From contig NZ_CP022684.1 of assembly GCF_002863865.1 (NCBI RefSeq), forward strand, positions 2,261,501-2,325,500: a DNA stretch of 64,000 bases. Direction: 5' to 3'. Source of the stretch: Ketobacter alkanivorans. Lineage in GTDB: Bacteria; Pseudomonadota; Gammaproteobacteria; Pseudomonadales; Ketobacteraceae. Positions 56,785-64,000 of the stretch are shown here, in pieces. The position numbers were made by a program, and so were the translations under genes. Numbering within the stretch: position 1 is the first letter of the stretch; every line of letters begins with the position of its first letter. The notes below the pieces were generated by a model that was given only the letters and a program-made list of their open reading frames with translations, was not told where the DNA came from and ran no database searches.

Positions 56785-58699
56785 TATCCTGCTGCATGAC
56801 CACGCGGTTTCGCCCAAGTTCTTTTGCCTGGTAAAGAGCCGCATCTGCCAGCGCCACCAGTGCTTCAGGGCGCAGGTGTTTTCCAGGCCAAATGGACGCG
56901 CCCCCTATGCTGATGGTTATGTGGTCTGGACCCTGAGATCCGGCAAGAAGCGTAGATTCAATAGCCCCGCGAATCTTTTCTGCCAATGTCTGCGCCGTTT
57001 CTTTTGATGTATTCTCCAGTACGATCGCAAACTCCTCTCCTCCAAATCTAAACAGAATCCCTCCACCTTCTTTTGACATTCTTGCCAAGGCATCGGCTAC
57101 GCTTATAAGGCAATGATCCCCTACCAAATGGCCGTACTGATCGTTAATTGATTTAAAGTGATCAACATCAATCATTAACAGGCTAAGCTCTGTCCTGTCT
57201 TTCCTGGCGACCTTGAACACATCATTAATAGTTTCGTTGAAATGACGGCGATTGAACACACCCGTCAACGGGTCGAGTTTCACCAGATCCTCTAAGCGAT
57301 CAGTTGTTTGTTTCAGTTCCGCTGTACGCTCTTCAATCTCCGCCTCTAATCTTTCATTCGCTTCCTTCTGTATGCTGAGGGTGAGTTCTTTCGCCTCCCT
57401 TGTGATCTCTTCACTCCTCAATATATTCTGCTTTTCTTCGCGCTCCGTATCCAGCGATCGCAACAGTATGCTTTTCGCCCTAATGGCCTGTTCTTTCTCA
57501 CTGTTGATACGATCGCCCAATGCCATTGAAAAAAGGATGACTTCAATTACAGTGCCAACTGACATAGTCTGCTCTGTCCATGCATTTACTGAGATCCAGC
57601 CCAACTTATTGAGCAGAAACAATAGCGACCCCACTAACAGCACGACCCAACCAGCGGTAAAAATCTGCATTGGGCGATCATTTGAACTGTAGTAGGTAAA
57701 AATTGCTATAAAGCCTAAGGCAATGGCCAGCACTCCAACTCCTATCATGAGATACAATCTCAAGCCATCCGGCAGATACCAGATAAACAGCGCACAGGCC
57801 AACGCGCTCCATCGCGCCACCTCGACCAACGGCAGCAGTGGAAACTTACGTATTCGCAACTGCATGAACCAACTCGCAAAGCTGATTGCAAAAAATATCG
57901 TCGCGAAAGCAGATACAAATACGGAGACTGCCGACAGCATCAACTGGTCAGGCCAGAAAAAACGGTATCCAAATCCCTTCACGCATATCTGCAACATCAA
58001 AAAGCCAAATACCGACCCGACATAAGCTAGGTAAAGAGGATCTCGCAAAGTGGTGTAAAGAAAGAAGTTATACAGCAACATGATGAACAACGACCCCAAC
58101 AACACACCTGTAAGGATCGTTTCCAGCTCATCAAATGCAGCAAATTTTTGTATCGGCCACAACGCTAACGGAAATTGAACGGCATGGAATGACGCTACAC
58201 GAAAATACAACGTCAAATTACTCTCACCTTGCGCACTAATAGGAACAACAAAATAACGATGCAGTATGGCACGATCAGTAATCTTACGTTGCGCCCCCCC
58301 TGAATACTGATCGATTAACTCGCCATCCGATGAAACCAAGAAGATATCAACGTAATCCAACAGTACGTTTGATAACACTAAGACCCACGAATTGTCCTCA
58401 ACCGCCGTCTGTATCTCCAGACGAAACCAATACACATCAGAGGTGTGGCCAAAGTTAGGGATTCTTTCATTGGTTACCTGCCATTCCTGCTGACGCTTAA
58501 CCACTTCCAGATCAGCATTACCGCTAGGGTCTTTCCAGATTGAAAGATATTCTCCGAGATATTGCCCTTCTATAGCACTATCCAGCGCCACGAGCTGCGC
58601 ACGCGCCGGTTGTGGTAACGACAGGCTGACTAAAAGAACCAGCAGTACAGCCAGGGCCCATCGACCCTGCACTGCCAGCAATACATAACTACAATTCAT
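56762..58699 (-). CDS. 7TMR-DISM diguanylate cyclase (first of tandem pair)
   Basis: The 645-residue protein has a signal peptide (WALAVLLVLLVSLSLPQPARA), a DISMED2 domain (NFGHTSDVYWFRLEI), seven membrane helices, a coiled coil (AEIEERTAELKQTTDRLEDL) and a GGDEF domain with RFGGEEFAIVLE. No RxxD inhibitory site precedes GGEEF (the positions read EGGG). It should make c-di-GMP from two GTP at the inner membrane. Its 3' end overlaps the next cyclase gene. No Shine-Dalgarno is seen before ATG 58699. Confidence 0.9.
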   Translation of the reverse strand: MNCSYVLLAVQGRWALAVLLVLLVSLSLPQPARAQLVALDSAIEGQYLGEYLSIWKDPSGNADLEVVKRQQEWQVTNERIPNFGHTSDVYWFRLEIQTAVEDNSWVLVLSNVLLDYVDIFLVSSDGELIDQYSGGAQRKITDRAILHRYFVVPISAQGESNLTLYFRVASFHAVQFPLALWPIQKFAAFDELETILTGVLLGSLFIMLLYNFFLYTTLRDPLYLAYVGSVFGFLMLQICVKGFGYRFFWPDQLMLSAVSVFVSAFATIFFAISFASWFMQLRIRKFPLLPLVEVARWSALACALFIWYLPDGLRLYLMIGVGVLAIALGFIAIFTYYSSNDRPMQIFTAGWVVLLVGSLLFLLNKLGWISVNAWTEQTMSVGTVIEVILFSMALGDRINSEKEQAIRAKSILLRSLDTEREEKQNILRSEEITREAKELTLSIQKEANERLEAEIEERTAELKQTTDRLEDLVKLDPLTGVFNRRHFNETINDVFKVARKDRTELSLLMIDVDHFKSINDQYGHLVGDHCLISVADALARMSKEGGGILFRFGGEEFAIVLENTSKETAQTLAEKIRGAIESTLLAGSQGPDHITISIGGASIWPGKHLRPEALVALADAALYQAKELGRNRVVMQQDNEGQSFA

Positions 58700-59063
58700 C
58701 GGAGGAGTTTCTTGATTGATTCTTATAACTATAGAAACGACCCGGGAAATTCTCCATTACAGCCTGATTAGAGGCTGTGTCGTTTCGTAACCAGCTTAGA
58801 TCTACTGGCGATAACCATACGCATTTATATGCATCTTCGATTGACCAACCTCATTTATGCAAAAGGTCCTGCCTTGCACCCAAAGCCAATGCGACTGCGC
58901 AGTCACACTGCTACCCTATGATTTGTAAGGTGGATTTCACCGATTTTTTTGCGGGTTACTGCTTTTACCTCCAGACTGGACATTATCGTCATTGATTTTT
59001 TGTGGCAGGCCGGTATGTTTGCCTCCCAATAACTCCACGCATTCAGCACCCGATATTCTGAAT
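58700..59063. other. Intergenic region between cyclase and PhaC-like genes
   Basis: This 364-base gap separates divergent genes and should contain both promoters. It includes a short hairpin GGTGGATTTCACC followed by a T run near 58929-58951, which is terminator-like on the plus strand without an obvious gene before it. I see no convincing coding frame. Confidence 0.4.
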
Positions 59064-60206
59064 ATGGCAGCACCGGATCACACTATGAGCAGTACGTCTT
59101 CACCCAGTTTTTTCAAACAGGCCTATTTTTTCGCACGCAATGCTATTGAGCGTCGCACTAATACCGAAAAGTTCATCGTGGCAGACAAGACCCGGCATGA
59201 AGTTCTGTTTTCCGACGGACTGATGGAGCTGCGCTACTATCCTCAGCAGGATAGTCACACTTTTGAACTGGATGGCGACGCCGTCACTCCTCAAGCACAG
59301 CAACACAAGACCCCAATTCTGCTGGTGCCACCACTGGGTGTCTTCCATTGGATCTATGATTTAATGGCAGAACGCAGCTGGGTTCGCTTCTTGAATGCCA
59401 ATGGGTTCCAGGTGTATCTCGTGAACTGGGGAGCACCATCCAAGCAGGATGCGGATCTATCGATCGACACCTACGTGAATCACTGGCTCAAAACCGCGGT
59501 TGATCAGGTACAGCAACACAGCGGCGAACGGCAGGTTTCACTGGTGGGCTATTGTATGGGTGGATTGCTGACACTGCTGTACGCCGGCGCTCATAACAAC
59601 GGGCAGATTCGTAATATTGTTACCATCGCAAGCCCTATCGATTTTCATGCCAGCCATGCCTACGGTAAGTTGCTGGGCTGGGTTAAGCGCTACACCAAGC
59701 GGGTTCCGATACCTAAGGCCTTCGCAGATTCGAAACGCTTCCATGTTCCGGGCGACATCCTGTCGGTGTTGTTTAAGCTGACCAATCCTTTGGCAGGTGT
59801 GGTCAGTTATTTCGATTTGGTGAGGAACCTGTCTGACCGTGACTACGTGAAAGCACACCTCACCACGCGAGAGTGGTTTAACAATATGCCTGATTATCCT
59901 GGTGCCACTGTTCAACAACTGGTGTTCGATTTTGGTATCAAGAATGCATTGGCGGAAGGTCGAGTCCGAATCGGAGATCAGGTTTCTGATCTTTCCGCAA
60001 TCAAAAGTAATTTACTTTCTTTCGCTGGCGCCAGCGACAAAATTGTCAGCATTGAGGCTGCCAAAAAAATAATGGATATTGGCACAATGGAAGACAAAAC
60101 ATTCATGGTTGTACCGGGCGGACACGCCGGAGTATTCGCAGGCGGTAAAGCCCAGGATCACACCTGGGTCATCACCGCACAGTGGTTGGCAGAGCGGTCT
60201 GACTAG
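59064..60206 (+). CDS. PhaC-like polyhydroxyalkanoate synthase/alpha-beta hydrolase
   Basis: From ATG 59064 the 380-residue protein has an alpha/beta hydrolase core with the PHA synthase lipase-like box GYCMGG (Cys nucleophile), LLVPPLGVFHWIYDL and YLVNWGAPSKQDADLSIDTY. The acid FAGASDKIVS and base PGGHAGVFAGG complete the Cys-Asp-His triad. The length matches class III PhaC, which needs PhaE; no phaE is seen here, so it may be a PhaC-like hydrolase or a stand-alone synthase. ATG 59085 is an alternative start. Confidence 0.85.
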   Translation: MAAPDHTMSSTSSPSFFKQAYFFARNAIERRTNTEKFIVADKTRHEVLFSDGLMELRYYPQQDSHTFELDGDAVTPQAQQHKTPILLVPPLGVFHWIYDLMAERSWVRFLNANGFQVYLVNWGAPSKQDADLSIDTYVNHWLKTAVDQVQQHSGERQVSLVGYCMGGLLTLLYAGAHNNGQIRNIVTIASPIDFHASHAYGKLLGWVKRYTKRVPIPKAFADSKRFHVPGDILSVLFKLTNPLAGVVSYFDLVRNLSDRDYVKAHLTTREWFNNMPDYPGATVQQLVFDFGIKNALAEGRVRIGDQVSDLSAIKSNLLSFAGASDKIVSIEAAKKIMDIGTMEDKTFMVVPGGHAGVFAGGKAQDHTWVITAQWLAERSD

Positions 60207-60239
60207 CACACTGCCAAGCGGCTGACTAAACGCTAACTA

Positions 60240-60662
60240 CTACACAGTAAACTCAGTAACCCAACAGTCGTGCAGGTTACACATACTGAGAGCATACGCG
60301 ACACCGCGGTAATCCTTGATTTCATACTGGGAAACCGCCGCTTTGTCTTTCATGGGATCAAACAGAGTTTCACCCAATACGTTCATATTGGCATCCAGCA
60401 AAGTGTGCTTGATGATGTAGTGCTCATACTCGTTCATTTCATGCGGCGTGGTGACCATCACCATACCTTTCTGAGACTCCACCAATGGCGCATGTCCACC
60501 GGCCTTGGCGGCCCATCGCCCCGGGTTTTCTTTGGTATAATAGATTCCTCCAGCCAGGCTGGTTTTCAGCGCATTGCCAGATCCCGCCAATACCGGCTTG
60601 GCCACCAGCAACGATCCGGCAGCACCGGCCAGGCTCACGGCAAAAAACTTTCTACGATCCAT
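60240..60662 (-). CDS. Tat-exported superoxide reductase-like (desulfoferrodoxin family) protein
   Basis: The 140-residue protein has a Tat signal (MDRRKFFAVSLAGAAGSLLV, then AKPVLA) and a neelaredoxin/desulfoferrodoxin centre. ENPGRW is followed by H57, then H74 and H81 in TPHEMNEYEHYI, and C128 and H131 in CNLHDCW: the four His and one Cys that bind the iron of superoxide reductase. The usual Glu-Lys before the first His is Gly-Gly here, so proton delivery or activity may differ. It has AAGGAGAG before the start and is divergent from the DUF3365 gene. Confidence 0.8.
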   Translation of the reverse strand: MDRRKFFAVSLAGAAGSLLVAKPVLAGSGNALKTSLAGGIYYTKENPGRWAAKAGGHAPLVESQKGMVMVTTPHEMNEYEHYIIKHTLLDANMNVLGETLFDPMKDKAAVSQYEIKDYRGVAYALSMCNLHDCWVTEFTV

Positions 60663-60813
60663 CGTTCTCTCCTTATTGGTCGTTATCTGTGTACAGCGAA
60701 TTCAGGCTAAGCCAATCCCTGCTGGCAGACAAGTAACTATTTCACGGGAATAATTAAGCTACATCAATATCAAGGGGATCATCTGCTCTATTATTAACAC
60801 AGACTTATTAATT

Positions 60814-61416
60814 ATGAGGCGGAACTTCATGCGCTGCGCTACTTGGTTGGTTTATTCATTGGTTTGTTTTTGTACATTTTCGGCCTCAGCATTTGCCGAA
60901 AGCCCACCGCCGCCCGATCTATCTAACCTGGAACAGGAAGCACAGGCCATCACCCAACAATTTGGCAAGGAACTGAAAACTGTGTTGCAGGCCACTATCA
61001 TGACCAGCGGCCCAGTTGAAGCTATCCGGGTATGCAATACAAGCGCCCCTAAAATAGCGCAGCAGCTGGCTCAGCAGAAAGGGTGGGAGGTTGGCCGTAC
61101 CAGCCACAAGGTGCGCAATCCTGATAATGCACCAGATCAATGGGAGCAGGACACCATAGCCCTGTGGCAGAATAAAATAGCCCGTGGCGCACCTGTAGAA
61201 AACATGAAAGCCTCACAGGTGATCGTACAAGGCGGCGTAGCCACATATCGATACATGAGTGCGATCCCGACAGGGGGTCTGTGCCTGAATTGCCACGGCA
61301 CCAGCATTTCCGGCCCGGTCAATAACGCGCTGAATGATCTATACCCAACGGATCAGGCCACAGGCTTCATCAAGGGTGAGCTACGCGGTGCCTTTAGCCT
61401 GCAAAAAGCGCTTTAG
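60814..61416 (+). CDS. DUF3365 (Tll0287-like) c-type heme protein, periplasmic
   Basis: The 200-residue protein has a signal peptide (LVYSLVCFCTFSASAFA) and a DUF3365/Tll0287-like domain with a CLNCH heme site (C157, C160, H161) near its C-terminal end. DUF3365 domains are heme-binding sensor or electron carrier domains with a PAS-like fold. No kinase domain follows, so it acts alone in the periplasm. ATG 60829 is another start with GAGG nearby. It lies 151 bases from the divergent superoxide-reductase-like gene and overlaps the tetR 3' end by four bases. Confidence 0.85.
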   Translation: MRRNFMRCATWLVYSLVCFCTFSASAFAESPPPPDLSNLEQEAQAITQQFGKELKTVLQATIMTSGPVEAIRVCNTSAPKIAQQLAQQKGWEVGRTSHKVRNPDNAPDQWEQDTIALWQNKIARGAPVENMKASQVIVQGGVATYRYMSAIPTGGLCLNCHGTSISGPVNNALNDLYPTDQATGFIKGELRGAFSLQKAL

Positions 61417-62111
61417 CTGAGTTGCGCGTCATCCAAAATGGAAGGGAACAATGCCAACGGATCGGTACTGGCACCATCCAGATAGTGTTTTTTCAGCTCC
61501 GGTAATAACGCCTGCACTGACTCGCAGAGGAATGGCTCTTCCAGGGCAATTATCTGGTAGATGGCCCGCTTCAGCATTCCTTTGCGCAAAGTGCCGCCTT
61601 CATTGTTTTGAATGGAAATGGACTGTAAGAACGACGACCAGGACACCACCATCACCCAAATATTAAGAATAAGTGCGTCGATCTGCTCGGCATTTGCCCG
61701 CAACACCCCAGACTCCGCCATGGACAACAGAATTTTACGCCCATCGGCAACGGTACGGGATGAAAACTCACGATAAGCGATTCGCAGCCGGTCATCGTCT
61801 TGCAATAGATGATGCAAATCCTGATGCAGGAAGCGGAAATCCCACATGCTGTTCAGAATATCTTCCAGGTAATTAACCTTATCCTGGAAAGTGATGTCGC
61901 GCTCCTGAGGTACAGTCATGAAACCCCGCACCTGCTGTTCATACTGCAGAAACAGCTGGTATACGATCTCGTTCTTGTTGCGGAAATGGTAGTACAGGTT
62001 ACCCGGACTGATATCCAGAGCCGCTGCAATGTGGTTAGTGGACACATTGCGCTCCCCTCGCCGGTTAAACAGCTTCAGACTTTCAAGCAGAATACGGTCT
62101 TTGGTCTTCAT
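61413..62111 (-). CDS. TetR family transcriptional regulator
   Basis: The 232-residue protein starts with a TetR HTH: DRILLESLKLFNRRGERNVS, THIAAALDISPGNLYYHFRN. The C-terminal ligand domain is all-helical (FQDKVNYLEDILNSMWDFRF) and resembles TetR proteins with the TetR_C DUF4137-type end. The ligand is unknown. The target may be itself or a neighbour; no operator could be assigned. Confidence 0.93.
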   Translation of the reverse strand: MKTKDRILLESLKLFNRRGERNVSTNHIAAALDISPGNLYYHFRNKNEIVYQLFLQYEQQVRGFMTVPQERDITFQDKVNYLEDILNSMWDFRFLHQDLHHLLQDDDRLRIAYREFSSRTVADGRKILLSMAESGVLRANAEQIDALILNIWVMVVSWSSFLQSISIQNNEGGTLRKGMLKRAIYQIIALEEPFLCESVQALLPELKKHYLDGASTDPLALFPSILDDAQLS

Positions 62112-62160
62112 CGGATAAATAGACTACTCAGTATCAAATATACATAAATCATATCAGATC

Positions 62161-62191
62161 ATTGCCCCCGTTTTGCCAGAACGGGGGCAAT
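62161..62191 (-). terminator. Perfect 12-base hairpin between lipoprotein and tetR genes
   Basis: ATTGCCCCCGTT (62161-62172) pairs with AACGGGGGCAAT (62180-62191), with a seven-base loop. It lies 28 bases past the stop of the RCC1-like lipoprotein gene on the minus strand. There is no T run, so it is terminator-like, or an operator near the tetR start. Confidence 0.55.
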
Positions 62192-62219
62192 TAAATATAA
62201 ATCCAATGATTTCAACAGG

Positions 62220-63833
62220 TTATTGGTTTTCCAGTTTTTCCCCCCAGCACACAACACCGCTATCATCCAATGCACAGGCGTGATAATAGCCCACCTGCAC
62301 TTGGCGCGGATTGCTCAACGGTGGCACCTCGGTTACACCAAACTCACTCTGGCCCCAGCAAGAAAGCTGACCATCGTGGATCACACAACGCACCTCATCC
62401 GTAGAATCCATCGCGGTGATGTTCTGTAAGCCTTGCGGCTGTGACGCAATCAGCAGCTTATCGTCGGATCGCCCCTGACAGGAAAGGCCAGCCGTTCCCG
62501 CCACACACCAGCTGTGCCTGTCGACGTACATAAGGCTGGGATTGGCTATGCTCAGCTCCCACCCCTCAACTTCAGAAGCAGGCCAAAAATCGCCACTGCG
62601 CCGCCAACATTGCAGTTGATTGCCACTGGCAGTACAGCCTCCATTATCATCATTGGAATAGTCCCAAGCGGTAGGATTCAATAAAGCCTCATAACGAACA
62701 GGCTCACTTGCTATGCCCAATAACGTGCAGTCTACGCCACTGCTGTCCTGCCCACAGAGGCGACCGTTTTCGGAAAGCTCAAAGCTACTGGAATCCGCCA
62801 GGGCCACGGGTAATTCAACCAAGCCACCGGCAGCGTTAAAACAGCGCAGGCCCGCATCATCCAGCAGACAATAATGGGGTTCATCAAAGGCGGGCGCGCT
62901 AGTGCCAAACTGTCGCGGGTTCTGGGCAATCAGCGGAATGCTTACGCTTAGACCCGATCGATCCCAGCATTGAATGCCATCACCATCCAGCGCGCAGCTG
63001 CGTGAACCGGTCACATCGATCAAGCTGGGCTGGTTCAACGGTGGTACCCGGGTTTGACCGTCAAATCCTACCCCCCAACACTGATCACCCGTATCGTCGC
63101 GTGCGCAGACTCTGGCATCGTCGCCCCAGATTGCAACTGGATTGCTCAGATCTGGCAAAGAACCATCCATACTCCAACAAGCCACCTCGCCACCGCCCAA
63201 TGCGCAGGCGAAATAACGGGTCACCACGAAATCGTCGACACTGGTTAACTGTGCTGGTGCTTCGTCAGCCAAAGCGCCCCAGCAGGTGAAACTATTACCC
63301 GTGCGCACGCAGCCAGCGCTTTCGCTGCCTATTTTGACTTCATCCGCATCGAATACGCTGGGGGCGTTGGCCATATTCCAGCAACTCAGGAAACCCGTGT
63401 CATTTACCCAGCACATGGTCTGCAAGCCATACCAATCCTGCGACACGATGGTACCTTTTGGTTGGAATACGGCATGGGCTGATCCGCTTGAACCTTCATA
63501 CTCTGAGCACAGCGCAGGGCCCCACTCCACACAGCGAGTCGGTAGCGGCACCGTACATTGAGGATCAGGGCCACACCGATCTCCCGTTGCAGAAGACCAG
63601 CCAAGAAAATCCCAATCCGATGTATTGTGCGCTTTAAGAGTAGTAGCAAAGGGAACCCATTGGGCTTGGGTATAGGTTCCGCTACAGGTATCACCACAGT
63701 GAATTGTACTGCCTCCGGTCACCAGACCTTCTCCCGATTTTGTGACTGTGATCTGATATTCCAGCGGATCACTGCACGCCATTAAAGACATAGCCACCAT
63801 CAGCAACATAAAACCTTGCATTAAATACCGCAT
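62220..63833 (-). CDS. RCC1-like beta-propeller lipoprotein with InlB B-repeat-like domain
   Basis: The 537-residue protein has a lipobox (LLMVAMSLMAC, C20), then a divergent InlB B-repeat-like domain (about 28-125: ITVTKSGEGLVTGGSTIHCG, FLGWSS) with disulfide-type cysteines. A series of repeats follows with the form C-A-L-D-x-x-G-V-x-C-W-G (CALDDSGVVCWGE, CALDGDGIQCWDR, CLLDDAGLRCF), the bacterial RCC1-like propeller. It is likely a surface or periplasmic lipoprotein; the partner is unknown. It follows a partial gene by 35 bases. Confidence 0.8.
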   Translation of the reverse strand: MRYLMQGFMLLMVAMSLMACSDPLEYQITVTKSGEGLVTGGSTIHCGDTCSGTYTQAQWVPFATTLKAHNTSDWDFLGWSSATGDRCGPDPQCTVPLPTRCVEWGPALCSEYEGSSGSAHAVFQPKGTIVSQDWYGLQTMCWVNDTGFLSCWNMANAPSVFDADEVKIGSESAGCVRTGNSFTCWGALADEAPAQLTSVDDFVVTRYFACALGGGEVACWSMDGSLPDLSNPVAIWGDDARVCARDDTGDQCWGVGFDGQTRVPPLNQPSLIDVTGSRSCALDGDGIQCWDRSGLSVSIPLIAQNPRQFGTSAPAFDEPHYCLLDDAGLRCFNAAGGLVELPVALADSSSFELSENGRLCGQDSSGVDCTLLGIASEPVRYEALLNPTAWDYSNDDNGGCTASGNQLQCWRRSGDFWPASEVEGWELSIANPSLMYVDRHSWCVAGTAGLSCQGRSDDKLLIASQPQGLQNITAMDSTDEVRCVIHDGQLSCWGQSEFGVTEVPPLSNPRQVQVGYYHACALDDSGVVCWGEKLENQ

Positions 63834-63868
63834 AAGAACCCATCCTTTTTAATCCCAATTAAAATGCC

Positions 63869-64000
63869 TTACTGTGAACCCAAACAACTTCCACCCAAAG
63901 ATTCCCCTCGGATGATGGTAGGCGTTACGCCAGCCGCCAAATCCTGCAGAAAACAACCATACTGGTGTTGAGGCTGAGGATATTGAAAGGTTACATGGTG
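63869..64000 (-). CDS. C-terminal fragment of a gene running off the right edge
   Basis: An open frame on the minus strand enters from 64000 and stops at TAA 63869-63871; its last residues read GVTPTIIRGESLGGSCLGSQ. The 35-base gap to the RCC1-like lipoprotein gene suggests an operon. It is too short to identify and may be chance. Confidence 0.35.
   Translation of the reverse strand, partial: HHVTFQYPQPQHQYGCFLQDLAAGVTPTIIRGESLGGSCLGSQ

Noticed and set aside
58777..58995. 72-residue frame in the gap before the PhaC-like gene
   Set aside because: It has no ribosome site and no recognisable motif or signal; more likely noncoding.

Overview
The window looks like chromosome of a marine-type gammaproteobacterium. 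Supporting signs are a YgiQ orthologue, an HrpB helicase, genes of the arginine succinyltransferase (AST) pathway, FimV, PqiA/MCE lipid-transport genes, a PhaC-like enzyme and several 7TMR-DISM diguanylate cyclases. Relatives of Ketobacter, Alcanivorax or Pseudomonas are plausible, but this is inference and no rRNA is present. I see no tRNA, rRNA, CRISPR, insertion sequence or prophage. Genes are packed tightly on both strands with many convergent pairs.

Layout. 0-10.6 kb holds mostly housekeeping genes: FmdB-like protein, GST, flavodoxin-like protein, YgiQ, a Cys-rich lipoprotein, a DHH phosphoesterase, a Fax/metaxin-type GST, HrpB and an MpaB/DUF2236 heme oxygenase-like protein. 10.6-20.5 kb holds a diguanylate cyclase, an M61 peptidase, a coupled M23 peptidase and MltB-like transglycosylase, an MFS transporter, a DEDDh exonuclease and an ECF sigma factor with a tiny zinc anti-sigma factor.

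20.5-32.8 kb is the most unusual region. Two large MalT-like LuxR regulators each sit divergently from a predicted secreted heme oxygenase gene. One target is a di-heme c-type lipoprotein with an IPT/TIG domain. The other is a clear homologue of plant fatty-acid alpha-dioxygenase. A truncated hemoglobin and a small lipoprotein lie between them. I propose a fatty-acid oxygenation (oxylipin) locus.

32.8-41.3 kb holds FimV, then astE facing a compact astA-astD-astB operon without astC, and a long-chain acyl-CoA synthetase upstream of astA. 41.4-46.9 kb holds a LetA/LetB-like lipid transport operon (two single-module PqiA proteins and a six-module MCE protein), a Bax-inhibitor-1 family membrane protein, a 48-residue lipoprotein and a DUF4124-glutaredoxin protein.

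47-58.7 kb holds a giant lipoprotein of about 2,530 residues, rich in thrombospondin type 3 calcium-binding repeats, followed by two overlapping diguanylate cyclase genes. 59-64 kb holds a PhaC-like enzyme, a Tat-exported superoxide-reductase-like protein divergent from a DUF3365 c-type heme protein, a TetR regulator and an RCC1-like lipoprotein. Predicted lipoproteins and exported redox proteins are unusually frequent, so much of the window concerns the cell envelope. All functional statements come from reading motifs and remembered families; no database search was run.
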